Shown: positions 17,601 to 25,952, counted from the stretch's first letter. The stretch is 64,000 nt of DNA from Corallococcus coralloides DSM 2259 (GCF_000255295.1 NC_017030.1:5828001-5892000); one strand, 5' to 3'. The notes: generated by a model from the letters alone, not told the origin. Numbers and translations: made by a program.

Positions 17601-18779
17601 GAGGACGATGTCGCCCAGCGCGCTGGCGATGTGGCCGTTGTAGCGCCGGGCAATCTCGATGCAGACCTCCTGCTGGGCACCCAGCACGTGATCCAGCTCC
17701 TCGATGTCCACCGGCCCCGGCGCCGTCTGCGTGGCGGACAGCGTGCAGCACACCACCGTCAGCTGGCGGCGCTCGCCCTCCGCCCACCGGCGCGAGCGCG
17801 TGGACACGGCGTTGGGCGTGCGGCTGGACAGCTCCACCGTCGCCGTCTCCGCGTTGGGAGCGGCGGGCTGGATGCGCACGGGCGCGGGCCGGCGCGGCAG
17901 GTTGGACACGTCCACCGCCTCCAGCTGGCGCAGCAGCACCTCCGCGGACACGGTGCGCTGGGACGGGTCCTTCGCGGTGACGCGCTGGAGCAGCTTGCCC
18001 AGCGGGTGCGCGGCGATGGCCGACGGAATGGGCACCGGCTCCGAGGAGAGCTGCTGGAAGATGACCTCCGCGACGGTGGCACCCTCGAAGACGCGGCGGC
18101 CGGTGAGGCACTCCAGGAACACCAGCCCCCACGCGTACAGGTCCGAGCGCGGCGTGGGCGCCTGCCCGCGAAGCTGCTCCGGCGCCGCGTATGACGGCGT
18201 GCCCAGCGACTCATTGGTGGACGTGATGCGCGGCTGCGCTTCCGTGCGCGTCAGCTCGTCCGTCACCGACCCGATGCCGAAGTCCAGCACCAGCGCGTTG
18301 CGACGGGCGCCGGTGGGCACGACCATGATGTTCGCGGGCTTCAGGTCGCGGTGCACCACGTTCTGCGCGTGCGCGCACGCCAGGGCGTCCAAGAGCTGGA
18401 GCATCAGGTGGCGCGCCTCCACCGGATCCAGCACGCCCTCCTCCGCGAGCACCTGCGCCAGGTTCTTCCCCGGCACGAACTCGAAGATGGAGTAGACGGC
18501 GCCGCCCTGCGCGCGACCCGAGTCGATGAGCCGCACGATGTTCGGGTGGTGCATCTGCGCGCACAGCTTCATCTCGCGCTCGAAGCGCGCGCTGCGGCGC
18601 TCCACGGACTCTGGAGTCGCGCCGTCCGTCAGGCGCAGGAGCTTCACCGCCACGTTCTGGCCGGTGGTCACCTGGCGGGCCTTGTAGACGCGGCCGAAGC
18701 CGCCCTCGCCCAATTCCGACAGGAGCTCGTACCGGCCCTGGAAGGCTTCCAACAGCTGGGGATCCATGGGGTTCTTCAT
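14676..18779 (-). CDS. TOMM system kinase/cyclase fusion protein
   Basis: A 1367-residue multidomain regulator matching the TOMM kinase/cyclase fusion family in length and order. Residues ~15-290 are a Ser/Thr kinase with GEGGFGRVYKA, Lys46, HRDLKPAN (Asp145), DFG (Asp166) and AAPEQL, all intact. Residues ~335-500 are a class III nucleotide cyclase homology domain; the second metal Asp is kept (Asp390 in ALGDIVLFYFG), but the first is replaced (TVVCCTLS, Thr346), so it is probably a degenerate sensor domain. Residues ~530-800 are an AAA/NACHT-like ATPase with Walker A GEPGIGKS (563-570) and Walker B VLALEDLHWAD. The last ~450 residues are TPR-like helices. It overlaps the FHA kinase gene by four bases and is followed by the precursor gene. 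Confidence 0.93.
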   Translation of the reverse strand: MKNPMDPQLLEAFQGRYELLSELGEGGFGRVYKARQVTTGQNVAVKLLRLTDGATPESVERRSARFEREMKLCAQMHHPNIVRLIDSGRAQGGAVYSIFEFVPGKNLAQVLAEEGVLDPVEARHLMLQLLDALACAHAQNVVHRDLKPANIMVVPTGARRNALVLDFGIGSVTDELTRTEAQPRITSTNESLGTPSYAAPEQLRGQAPTPRSDLYAWGLVFLECLTGRRVFEGATVAEVIFQQLSSEPVPIPSAIAAHPLGKLLQRVTAKDPSQRTVSAEVLLRQLEAVDVSNLPRRPAPVRIQPAAPNAETATVELSSRTPNAVSTRSRRWAEGERRQLTVVCCTLSATQTAPGPVDIEELDHVLGAQQEVCIEIARRYNGHIASALGDIVLFYFGYPAAREDDARRAAQAALDMVAEVKRRGRAIEAERGTRVEIRVGLHTGLVVSREQRDPTLSGLGFVVGTTPKLAFRLSTSAPSGAILVTGDTQQLVRKHFPLEPTPASPNELLPPGLETFVLQGADATWSGTDEALSLVGRTRELDLVLSRWEQARSGQGQVVLISGEPGIGKSRLMRELGDRLGAEPHTWLEARCTEDSSGQAYAPVVDLLTRMLDPNRDLPPEGRLTGLEALLSGYSFELPETLPLFASLLSLPLPPERWAPLDVSPLKHRELTRNALLAFLAAMAERQPVVLALEDLHWADPSTLELLKALVEEVSSSRLLAVFSARPELEPPWAASAVTQVQLGALARAEVERLATAAAGGPLSPEALEEISTRTDGIPLFVEELVRTLRESGALVEREGRFALEASKAGPSVPGTLRDLLVARLDRLGRAKETAQIASVLGRELTHELLRHVSPLTPEALEADLERLVGSGLLHRKRRPKGPVYLFKHALVRDAAYDSMLKRYRQQMHAKTAEAMEAHFQEQVESRPDLLAHHWAAANLKRKAILYAQKAAFAALVRSAYLEAILFARLGLSWLDAIDDPVERAQLELSLNGVLAPALMSTQGWRSQDLRNVAERSLELLFTVGESPYAAPTLWVLSIFYHLGGDQRRVRGLLDRLVALAQRSGDAGQEAVALTILSNIELLEGRLGEAKAKADRCLSLFDPVAHRMHRILYGQDTRVGGESVLCRGKWLLGFPDQAKAHGEAAVAWGRELNHGTSIGLSFIYLLLIAQEHGDRTEALQLISQHSELSHRYGLLEQAAYVGILRAWAVKDLEAMRRGIALREAFGTEMDQPAYYAMLAELELELGHVEAALASVERGQQRAQALGEAYHESKMLHVKGRVLLQRDGNTALSAETCFRQAAEVAHAQGARMRELQAVTALARVLQASGRQEEARQRLQTVYSTFSEGWGTPPVSEARALLDALGGER

Positions 18780-20575
18780 CGCGTTCCCGAGCCTCGCTCC
18801 ATTGATGACCGTCCCCCCCGCCTGGGCAGGGTGATGACGAACTCCGTGAACTCACCTGGCACCGTCTCCATGCGGAACGTGCCCTGGTGGCCCTGCACGA
18901 TGATGTCATGGCTGAGCGACAGCCCCAGCCCCGTCCCCTGCCCCGGCGGCTTCGTGGTGAAGAAGGGGTCGAAGATTCTTCCCGCGCTCTCCGCGGGGAT
19001 GCCCGGCCCGTTGTCGCGCAGCCGGACCTCCACCTGCTCTGGACGCGCGAGGGTGCGAACCTTGAGCACCGGCACGTACGCGGCGCCCTGCGCCTGGCGC
19101 TTCTGACGCATGGCGTAGAGCGCGTTGTCCACGACGTTGATGATGACGCGGCCCACGTCCGCGCGGCTGAGCTCCAGCCGCTCCACGGCCGGGTCGTACT
19201 CGGCCTCCAGGCGGACGGTCAGGGGCTCGCCTCGCATGCCACCCTGCCCCAGCGCGACGCTCTCCGCGACCAGCGCGTTCAGCTCCACCGCTTCGCGCGG
19301 GCCGGGCGAGCGGCGCGCGTGCTGGAGCATGTTCTGGATGAGCGCGTCCGCGCGGCGGCCGTGCTCGTTGATCTTCTGCACGTTGGTGCGCAGGCACGCG
19401 AGCGCCTCATCCACGTCGCGCACGGAGTCCGCCGTCAGCCGTTCGCGCTGCGGCTCCAGCACTCCGGCCAGGTCCTCCGTGAGGCCCACGGAGAGGCCGG
19501 CGAAGTTGCTGATGAAGTTGAGCGGGTTGCGCAGCTCGTGCGCCATGCCGCCCACCAGCGCCGCGAGCGAGGCCAGCTTCGCGTCCATGATGAGCTGCAT
19601 GCGCTGCACCGTCTCCTGCTCGATGCGGCGGTAGAGCCTCGCGTTCTCCAGCGCGAGCGCCGCCTGCCCCGCGAACGCGACGAGGAACTCCAGGTCGTCC
19701 TCGGAGAAGCTCTTGGGCGTGGAGACATTGTCCACGTAGAGCACGCCCAGCACCTCGTCGCGGGGCTTGAGCGGCACGCACATGGAGGCGCGGATGGAGC
19801 TGAAGATGACGGACTCCGCGGCGCCCAGGCGCGGGTCATTCACCGCGTCGGAGAAGAGCGCCGCCACGCTCCGGCGCAGCACGAAGTCCACGATGTTCTG
19901 GCTGTAGATGGGTCCGCGCACGGCCGTGCCCTCGGCCGTCTTCGTCACGCGCGGCTCCAGCTTCCCGGTGCCCTCGTCCACCAGCAGGATGGCGCCCCGC
20001 TCCACGTGGAGGATTTGAAACGCCAGGTCCAACACCCTGCCGGGCAGCGCCTCCAGGTCGTCCGTGACGGACAACAGCTTCGCCACCTCCTGGAGGATGC
20101 GCATCCGCTCGCGGGCGCGCGTGGCGGTGCCGGGGGCCTCCTCCGCGGACTTCTCCGAGCCGGACACCGCCTGCACCAGCGTCTTCAGCGGCACGCGGGT
20201 GAGCGCGCGCGTGAGCTGGGGGCGGGGTTCGCCGGAGGCACCGGATGCCGAGCCGGAGCCGGGCGGGCCCGCGGGCACGGCCGGTGGCGCTTCGTGGGTG
20301 AGCAGGAAGACGAGCTCGCCCAGGGTCAGCGTGTCGCCGGGGCGCAGCTCCTTGCGGCGGATCTGCACGCCGTTGACGAAGGTGCCGTTCTTGCTCTGGA
20401 GGTCGGTGACGAAGAAGCGCCCGTCGGAGGGCTCGATGCGGGCGTGCTGGCGCGACAGGCTGCGGTGGGGAATGCAGATGCCCTGGTCGTCCGCGCGGCC
20501 AATGGTGATGGGCGCGTCCCCCAGCGGGTAGGACAGCTCATCCGGCTGCCCTGGGTTGTAGACGAGCATCGGCAC
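18776..20575 (-). CDS. FHA-GAF sensor histidine kinase
   Basis: A 599-residue soluble histidine kinase. An N-terminal FHA domain (~20-95) keeps the phosphothreonine-binding residues GRADDQG, SLSRQHA and SKNGTFVNG. A GAF domain follows (~165-310), then HisKA with MAHELRNPLNFIS, and HATPase_c with IINVVDNALYAM, RDNGPGIP and GTGLGLSLSHDI. The FHA domain should dock to a phosphorylated protein; the Ser/Thr kinase encoded by the next gene, overlapping by four bases (ATGA), is the obvious candidate partner, although this is inference. The operon order FHA kinase, kinase/cyclase, precursor suggests that this pair senses a cue and controls the TOMM pathway. No membrane segments. Confidence 0.9.
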   Translation of the reverse strand: MPMLVYNPGQPDELSYPLGDAPITIGRADDQGICIPHRSLSRQHARIEPSDGRFFVTDLQSKNGTFVNGVQIRRKELRPGDTLTLGELVFLLTHEAPPAVPAGPPGSGSASGASGEPRPQLTRALTRVPLKTLVQAVSGSEKSAEEAPGTATRARERMRILQEVAKLLSVTDDLEALPGRVLDLAFQILHVERGAILLVDEGTGKLEPRVTKTAEGTAVRGPIYSQNIVDFVLRRSVAALFSDAVNDPRLGAAESVIFSSIRASMCVPLKPRDEVLGVLYVDNVSTPKSFSEDDLEFLVAFAGQAALALENARLYRRIEQETVQRMQLIMDAKLASLAALVGGMAHELRNPLNFISNFAGLSVGLTEDLAGVLEPQRERLTADSVRDVDEALACLRTNVQKINEHGRRADALIQNMLQHARRSPGPREAVELNALVAESVALGQGGMRGEPLTVRLEAEYDPAVERLELSRADVGRVIINVVDNALYAMRQKRQAQGAAYVPVLKVRTLARPEQVEVRLRDNGPGIPAESAGRIFDPFFTTKPPGQGTGLGLSLSHDIIVQGHQGTFRMETVPGEFTEFVITLPRRGGRSSMERGSGTR

Positions 20576-20643
20576 GGCCTTCGGACCCCCTCCAGGGTCG
20601 CAAGCCTAGCCGAAAAGCGACGGCCAGAACCGGCCCGGCCGTC

Positions 20644-21210
20644 TCAGGCGGCGCTCGCGGCCGGAGCCAGGAGCCCCCGGTCCCGCAGCGTGTCGAGGAT
20701 GCGCTCCACCCCCGCCTCCACCGTCTCCGCGTCGGAGCGGACGGTGATTTCGGGGGATTCGGGCGGCTCGTACGGGTCCGACACGCCGGTGAAGTGGGGA
20801 ATCTCCCCGGCCAGGGCCTTCTTGTAGAGCCCCTTCACGTCCCGGGCGATGAGCGCGTCCAGGCTGGCCTGGACGTAGCATTCCAGGAACGGGATGCCGG
20901 CCTGGGTGGCCAGGGCGCGCACCTCGTCCCGGGAGCTCTTGTACGGCGAGATGGCGGCGGTGATGACGCCCACCTCGTGCTTGGCCAGCACGCGCGCCAC
21001 GTAGCCGATGCGCCGGACGTTCTCCTCGCGGTCAGCGCGGCTGAAGCCCAGGCCGCGGGAGAGGTACGTGCGCACCTCGTCCCCGTCCAGCAGCTCCACG
21101 CGCTGCACGGGCGACAGCTGCCGCGCCACCGCGGTGGACAGCGTGCTCTTGCCCGCGCCGGACATGCCGGTGAACCAGAGGATGAAGCCCGGACGCTGTT
21201 GCATCGCCAT
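20644..21210 (-). CDS. cysC: Adenylylsulfate kinase
   Basis: A 188-residue APS kinase, which phosphorylates adenosine 5'-phosphosulfate to PAPS. The P-loop is GMSGAGKST (residues ~15-23), followed by [28 protein letters not shown] and [14 protein letters not shown], all diagnostic. [25 protein letters not shown] forms the mobile lid region. The length is normal for the family. It is the last gene of a cysD-cysN-cysC operon, four bases after cysN, which couples sulfate activation directly to PAPS formation for sulfonation or assimilation. Confidence 0.95.
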   Translation of the reverse strand: MAMQQRPGFILWFTGMSGAGKSTLSTAVARQLSPVQRVELLDGDEVRTYLSRGLGFSRADREENVRRIGYVARVLAKHEVGVITAAISPYKSSRDEVRALATQAGIPFLECYVQASLDALIARDVKGLYKKALAGEIPHFTGVSDPYEPPESPEITVRSDAETVEAGVERILDTLRDRGLLAPAASAA

Positions 21211-21214
21211 TCCC

Positions 21215-22480
21215 TTACCTGTCCACGGCGGGGCCGTTGATCATCCCCGCGCCCACGGTGGCGTTGGTGCCTTCATCCACGAGGATGAAGCTGCCGGTGC
21301 TGCGGTTGCGCCGGTACTCGTCGAAGAAGAGCGGCACCGTCGTGCGCAGCGTCACCCGGCCCACCTCGTTGAGCTTCAAGCCGGAGCTCTGCTCGTCGCG
21401 GTGCAGGGTGTTGACGTCCAGCCGGTAGTGAAGGTTCTTCACCATGGCGCGCGCCATGCGGGTGGTGTGCTTGATGGCCAGACGCGAGCCGCTGTTGAGC
21501 TGCGTGGAGTCCGACAGCCAGCACACCATCGCGTCGATGTCCTGGCTCGCGGTGGGCGGGTTGCCCGGGCGGCACAGCATGTCGCCGCGGCTGATGTCCA
21601 GCTCCTCCTCCAGCGACACGTTCACCGACATGGGCGGGAACGCTTCCTTCAGCGGCTTGCCGGCCAGCTCCAGCGACTTGATGCGCGTGGTGAAGCCGGA
21701 CGGCATCACCATCACCTCGTCGCCCGGACGCATCACGCCGCCCAGCAGCTGCCCGGAGTACGCGCGGTAGTCGTGGAACTTCTTCGCGGACGCGGGCCGG
21801 ATGACGCCCTGCACGGGGAAGCGCAGGTGGATGAGGTCCCGGTCAGACGCGATGTGCACGTTCTCCAGGTGGTGCAGGAGCGTGGGGCCCTGGTACCAGG
21901 CCATCTTCTCCGAGCGCGTCACCACGTTGTCCCCGCCCAGCGCGGAGATGGGGATGAACGACAGGTCGGACACGTCCAGCTTCATGGAGAACTGGCGGAA
22001 CTCCTCCCGGATGCGGTCGAACACGCCCTGGTCGTAGTCCACCAGGTCCATCTTGTTCACGCACAGCACCAGGTGCGGCACGCGCAGGAGCGACGCGATG
22101 AACGCGTGGCGCCGCGTCTGCTCCAGCACGCCCTTGCGCGCGTCCACCAGGATGAGCGCCAGGTCCGCCGTGGACGCACCCGTCACCATGTTGCGCGTGT
22201 ACTGCAGGTGTCCGGGCGTGTCCGCGATGATGAACTTGCGCTTCGCCGTGGAGAAGTAGCGGTACGCCACGTCGATGGTGATGCCCTGCTCGCGCTCGGC
22301 CTTCAGGCCGTCCAGGAGCAGCGCCAGGTTGACGTACTCGTCGCCCCGGGCGTGGCTCGTGCGCTCCACCGCGGCGAGCTGGTCCTCGAGGATGGACTTC
22401 GTGTCGTACAACAGCCGCCCGATGAGGGTGCTCTTGCCGTCATCCACGGAGCCCGCGGTCGCGAATCTCAGCAGTTCCAC
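21215..22480 (-). CDS. cysN: Sulfate adenylyltransferase subunit 1 (GTPase)
   Basis: A 421-residue EF-Tu-like GTPase subunit that couples GTP hydrolysis to formation of APS from ATP and sulfate. G1 is [10 protein letters not shown] (residues ~9-18), G3 is [12 protein letters not shown] and G4 is NKMDL. The C-terminal beta-barrel domains follow ([28 protein letters not shown]). It begins with GTG, sharing one base with the TAG of cysD, so translation is coupled. There is no fused APS kinase domain; that activity is the separate cysC gene next to it. Confidence 0.95.
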   Translation of the reverse strand: MELLRFATAGSVDDGKSTLIGRLLYDTKSILEDQLAAVERTSHARGDEYVNLALLLDGLKAEREQGITIDVAYRYFSTAKRKFIIADTPGHLQYTRNMVTGASTADLALILVDARKGVLEQTRRHAFIASLLRVPHLVLCVNKMDLVDYDQGVFDRIREEFRQFSMKLDVSDLSFIPISALGGDNVVTRSEKMAWYQGPTLLHHLENVHIASDRDLIHLRFPVQGVIRPASAKKFHDYRAYSGQLLGGVMRPGDEVMVMPSGFTTRIKSLELAGKPLKEAFPPMSVNVSLEEELDISRGDMLCRPGNPPTASQDIDAMVCWLSDSTQLNSGSRLAIKHTTRMARAMVKNLHYRLDVNTLHRDEQSSGLKLNEVGRVTLRTTVPLFFDEYRRNRSTGSFILVDEGTNATVGAGMINGPAVDR

Positions 22481-23385
22481 TAGAAGTATCCCTCGCGCTT
22501 GCGGTCTTCCATCGCCGTCTCAGAGAACTTGTCGTCCGCGCGGCTGGCGCCACGCTCCGTCACGCGGGAGGCCGTCACCTCCGCGATGACCTGCTCCACC
22601 GTGGACGCGGTGGACGGCACGCACGCGGTGCACGTCATGTCGCCCACGGTGCGGAAGCGCACCGTCTCCGTCGTCACCGTCTCGCCGGGCATCATGGACA
22701 TGAAGGGCGACCAGGCCATCAGCATCCCGTCCCGGCGGAACACCTCGCGCCGGTGCGTGTAGTAGATGGACGGCAGCGCCACGTTCTCCCGGCCGATGTA
22801 CTGCCAGATGTCCAGCTCGGTCCAGTTGGACAGGGGGAACACGCGCAGGTGCTCACCGCGGCGGTGGCGGCCGTTGTACAGCGCCCACAATTCCGGCCGC
22901 TGGTTCTTCGGATCCCACTGGCCGAACTCGTCGCGGAAGGAATACACGCGCTCCTTCGCGCGGGCCTTCTCCTCGTCTCGCCGGGCCCCGCCGAAGACGG
23001 CGTTGAAGCCGTTCTTCTCGATGGCCTCCAGCAAGGGCTGCGTCTGCAGGCGGTTGCGGGACGCGCGAGGACCCTTCTCCTCCGTGACCTTGCCCGCGTC
23101 GATGGCCTCCTGCACGGACGCGACGATGAGCCGCGCGCCCAGTTCCGCCACCCGTTCATCGCGATACTGGATGACCTCCGGGAAGTTGTGCCCCGTGTCC
23201 ACGTGCATCAGCGGAAACGGCAGCGGTGCGGGCCAGAAGGCCTTCACCGCCAGGTGCAACATCACCGCGGAGTCCTTCCCACCGGAGAAGAGCAGCACCG
23301 GCCGGTCCAGCTCCGCCGCGACTTCCCGGATGATGAAGATGGACTCGGCTTCCAGCGCCTCAAGATGTGAAAGCTCGTAGCTCAC
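22480..23385 (-). CDS. cysD: Sulfate adenylyltransferase subunit 2
   Basis: A 301-residue ATP sulfurylase small subunit of the PP-loop ATPase superfamily. The PP-motif is LLFSGGKDSAVMLHLA (~30-45). Other landmarks are MHVDTGHNFPEVI, FGGARRDEEKARAKER and SNWTELDIWQYI, all typical of CysD; the C-terminus is DRKREGYF. The chosen start is the GTG at 23385 (VSYELSHLEALE), giving the standard length; the open frame begins at 23421 but that extension has no similarity. First gene of cysDNC; its promoter should lie in the 234-base gap to the divergent thioesterase gene. Confidence 0.95.
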   Translation of the reverse strand: MSYELSHLEALEAESIFIIREVAAELDRPVLLFSGGKDSAVMLHLAVKAFWPAPLPFPLMHVDTGHNFPEVIQYRDERVAELGARLIVASVQEAIDAGKVTEEKGPRASRNRLQTQPLLEAIEKNGFNAVFGGARRDEEKARAKERVYSFRDEFGQWDPKNQRPELWALYNGRHRRGEHLRVFPLSNWTELDIWQYIGRENVALPSIYYTHRREVFRRDGMLMAWSPFMSMMPGETVTTETVRFRTVGDMTCTACVPSTASTVEQVIAEVTASRVTERGASRADDKFSETAMEDRKREGYF

Positions 23386-23489
23386 GGACAGGCAAGCTAC
23401 CACAACCGGTCCCACGCCCAACCGTGGCCGTGAAGGTTTCCGCTTCCGCGAGTGTGAGACACGGCGGATGTGACATGCCGGAGGGGGCG

Positions 23490-23530
23490 GTGAAACATCG
23501 CCGGAGGACCTGCTGGGAGGGATGTTTCAC
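23490..23530. promoter_or_regulatory. Inverted repeat in the cysD/thioesterase divergent region
   Basis: The 234-base gap 23386-23619 separates two divergent genes and has no gene of its own. It holds a perfect 10-base inverted repeat, GTGAAACATC at 23490-23499 and GATGTTTCAC at 23521-23530, with a 21-base spacer, so the centres of the arms are about three helical turns apart. This fits a protein-binding operator better than a terminator, as no T-run follows. Which of the two genes it controls is unknown; it lies about 90 bases before the thioesterase ATG and about 105 before cysD. Confidence 0.5.
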
Positions 23531-23619
23531 GGCCCACTCCGGGTGCGTGCTTCGGGCCCCCACCCGCCGTGCGGGAGGCGGTTTCCGCGCGGGGGGCGCG
23601 TGGTATAGACGGCCGCGCC

Positions 23620-24393
23620 ATGGCAAGCGCATCCCCTCCCGTCCTCGACCGTTGGTTCCCGTCCCGCAAGCCGCTCCCGGAGCCGCGCCTGCGCCTGTTC
23701 TGCCTGCCGTTCGCCGGCGGGAGCGCGGCCATCTACCAGCCCTGGAGCATGGCGCTGCCCACGGGCGTGGAGCTGTGCGCGGTGCAGCTGCCCGGGCGCG
23801 AGCGGCGTCTGATGGAGCCCGCGATGAAGTCCCTGCCGGAGCTGCTGGACGTGCTGATGCCGGCGCTGACGCCGCTGATGGACCGGCCCTTCGCGCTGTT
23901 CGGCTACAGCATGGGGGCGCGCATCGGCCTGGAGGTGGCCCGGACGCTGAAGCGCCAGGGCGGCCCGAAGCCGCTGGGCTTCATCGCCGCGGCAGCGCCC
24001 CCGCCGTCGCACAACGACCGGGAGCCCATCCACACGCTGGATGATCCGGGCTTCATCGCGAAGCTGCGCGAGTACGACGGCACGCCGGAGGAGGTCCTCC
24101 AGCACAAGGAGCTGCTGGAGCTCATCCTCCCCACGCTGCGCGCGGACTTCTCGCTGGCCTGGTCGGAGAATGGCAAGGACACGGCCCCGCTGGACATCCC
24201 GCTGTCCGTGTACGCGGGCAAGGGGGACAAGCACGTGGGGTTGAACACGATTGAGCACTGGCGCGAGGAGTCCACCGCCGACGTGCGCATCCGCCACTTC
24301 GAGGGCGGTCACTTCTTCATCCGCACGCACGGGCCGCCGGTGCTGGCCGCCGTGCGCGAGGACCTGACGCGCTGGATGACGGCCGCGACGTAG
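23620..24393 (+). CDS. Type II thioesterase (alpha/beta hydrolase)
   Basis: A 257-residue type II thioesterase of the kind that edits NRPS/PKS carrier proteins. Motifs: LFCLPFAGGSAAIYQPW near the start, QLPGRERRL, the nucleophile elbow GYSMGAR, and the C-terminal catalytic His in FEGGHFFI. The start at 23620 (MASASPPVLDRW) is used because the sequence upstream is the divergent promoter region. No NRPS or PKS gene lies in the window, so it must serve a cluster elsewhere. A phosphopantetheinyl transferase is encoded 0.8 kb away on the other strand, an apt functional neighbour. Confidence 0.9.
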   Translation: MASASPPVLDRWFPSRKPLPEPRLRLFCLPFAGGSAAIYQPWSMALPTGVELCAVQLPGRERRLMEPAMKSLPELLDVLMPALTPLMDRPFALFGYSMGARIGLEVARTLKRQGGPKPLGFIAAAAPPPSHNDREPIHTLDDPGFIAKLREYDGTPEEVLQHKELLELILPTLRADFSLAWSENGKDTAPLDIPLSVYAGKGDKHVGLNTIEHWREESTADVRIRHFEGGHFFIRTHGPPVLAAVREDLTRWMTAAT

Positions 24394-24402
24394 CGGGCGC
24401 AC

Positions 24403-25155
24403 ATGGCCCGGTACCTCATCCACGCGGGGACAGACATCGCGTGCGTGGGAATCTGGGACGCCGGACTTCCCTCGGCGAAGCGTTCCGTCGAGGGAAAGGC
24501 GCTGGAGGCGAGCGCCGCGCGTGGGGAGGTGCTCGCCATCCACACCCACGCGGACGGCAGCTACCTCCTCCAGATCCATGTTGATGAGCCCTTCGTCCCG
24601 GCGCCCTGGCAGCGGTTCGACACGGTCGGGAACGCGCTGGGACTCCACCTCGGTTCGGGAACCGCGATGGCCGGTGGGTGCGAGGACTTTCGCAATCCCC
24701 GTCCCCAAATCACGTCCGAGGCGGACAGGTTCCACGTCGAGCCCTCCTGGTATCGCGTCCGGGTCCACCTCAACCGGATGGAGGGCTCCGAGGACGAACA
24801 GCGCGCCCACGCGGAGGCATCGAGGGCCCTCACTCCTGAAGAGCTGGCGCGGTACCAGCGGCTGGGGAAGTCCTTCCGCACGGGCTGGCTCCTCGCCTTG
24901 ATGGCGGGGGCCGCGCTCGTGACGTCCGTGTTCGTCCAGGCCAGGCTCGTCCCTGTCGCGGTGGGTGCGCTCCTGGCCGTCGCGGCGGGCTGGAGGCTCC
25001 TGCGTCTCAAGCGGAGCGACTACGACGCGCTCCACCTGCGCTACGAGGACGCCTTCGCCGCGGCCGCCTCACCGGACATCGTCCTGGAGCTGCACCGCGA
25101 GCCCGGTCCCCTTCCGGGAGGTTGTGTGGACCTGGAGGGCCCGCACGCCTCCTGA
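24403..25155 (+). CDS. Hypothetical membrane protein
   Basis: A 250-residue protein that I do not recognise. Residues 1-~150 look soluble (LAIHTHADGSYLLQIHVDEP, WYRVRVHLNRMEGSEDEQ). Two close hydrophobic segments follow, WLLALMAGAALVTSVFVQ and LVPVAVGALLAVAAGW, separated by a short Ala-Arg turn, then an Arg/Lys-rich stretch and a ~45-residue tail. It begins nine bases after the thioesterase stop and ends two bases before the PPTase stop on the other strand. Codon use is like the rest of the window. The function cannot be inferred. Confidence 0.75.
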   Translation: MARYLIHAGTDIACVGIWDAGLPSAKRSVEGKALEASAARGEVLAIHTHADGSYLLQIHVDEPFVPAPWQRFDTVGNALGLHLGSGTAMAGGCEDFRNPRPQITSEADRFHVEPSWYRVRVHLNRMEGSEDEQRAHAEASRALTPEELARYQRLGKSFRTGWLLALMAGAALVTSVFVQARLVPVAVGALLAVAAGWRLLRLKRSDYDALHLRYEDAFAAAASPDIVLELHREPGPLPGGCVDLEGPHAS

Positions 25156-25157
25156 CG

Positions 25158-25952
25158 TCAGCCCCCGGCCGGAGCCGTCTTGATGACCGGGGCCATGTCT
25201 CCCGCGAGCGGCATGGTGTGCTGCCAGCGCACGGTGAGTGCCCCGCTCCGGGGCCTGCGGAAGGCCACCGCCGCCTGGTGCCGGGCGGACGGCTTGTGCT
25301 GCATGAACTGCCACACGTCCGGCAGGTCATTCATCCGCGGGTCGAAGCTGATGCGGGGCATCTGCTCCGGCACCAGGTCGAAGCCGAACTGATCCAACGG
25401 CAGGGACAGGCCCGCGCCTCGCGCCTTGATGTAGGCCTCCTTCAGGGTCCAGTACTCGAAGAAGCGCTCGCGCTGGCGCTCCTTGGGCAGCGAGCGCAGG
25501 GCCTGCACCTCCGTCTTCGCGAAGTAGTGGTCGGCGATCTCCACCGTCTCGCCCGGCCGCTCCGCGTCCTCGATGTCCGCGCCCAGGTCCACGTCCCGGC
25601 CCACCGCGACCAGGGCCATGCCGTCCGTGTGGCTCAGGTTGAAGCGCAGCCACTGGCCCTCGGGGCCGACGATGGCGGGGCGGCCGTACTCGTTGGGGAC
25701 GAAGCGCCAGGCCTCCGGCGCGACGGGCGCGTAGCGCGACAGGGTCAGCCGCACCAGCGCGTGGGACACCAGGTACTGCCGCTGGTGCCGCTCGAAGTGG
25801 AAGCGCCGCTGCCGCTCGCGCTCGCTTGGGTCCAGCAGGGCCTTGTAGGCCTCCAGGAGGCGCGGGTCGTCGATGCGCTCGGGTTCGACGATCCACACGT
25901 GGACCTCGTCGGGGCGCAGGTCGAGGGGCGTGGAGGAAGGGGACACCGTCAT
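25158..25952 (-). CDS. 4'-phosphopantetheinyl transferase (Sfp type)
   Basis: A 264-residue Sfp/Gsp-type transferase that loads the phosphopantetheine arm of coenzyme A onto carrier proteins. Diagnostic motifs are RFNLSHTDGMALVAV, the Mg-binding DLGADIEDAER (variant of GxDxE), and FFEYWTLKEAYIKARGAGLSLPL (the W-x-x-KEA-x-x-K signature). The open frame continues over 1 kb upstream, antisense to the next gene, but homology starts at MTVSPSSTPLDLRPDEVHVW (ATG at 25952). It is divergent from the App1-like gene at 26055. Confidence 0.93.
   Translation of the reverse strand: MTVSPSSTPLDLRPDEVHVWIVEPERIDDPRLLEAYKALLDPSERERQRRFHFERHQRQYLVSHALVRLTLSRYAPVAPEAWRFVPNEYGRPAIVGPEGQWLRFNLSHTDGMALVAVGRDVDLGADIEDAERPGETVEIADHYFAKTEVQALRSLPKERQRERFFEYWTLKEAYIKARGAGLSLPLDQFGFDLVPEQMPRISFDPRMNDLPDVWQFMQHKPSARHQAAVAFRRPRSGALTVRWQHTMPLAGDMAPVIKTAPAGG

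Noticed and set aside
14301..18194. A 1297-codon open frame on the plus strand
   Set aside because: It is antisense to the TOMM kinase/cyclase gene, is rich in Arg/His/Gln/Leu as expected for a shadow frame in GC-rich DNA, and has no domain motif.
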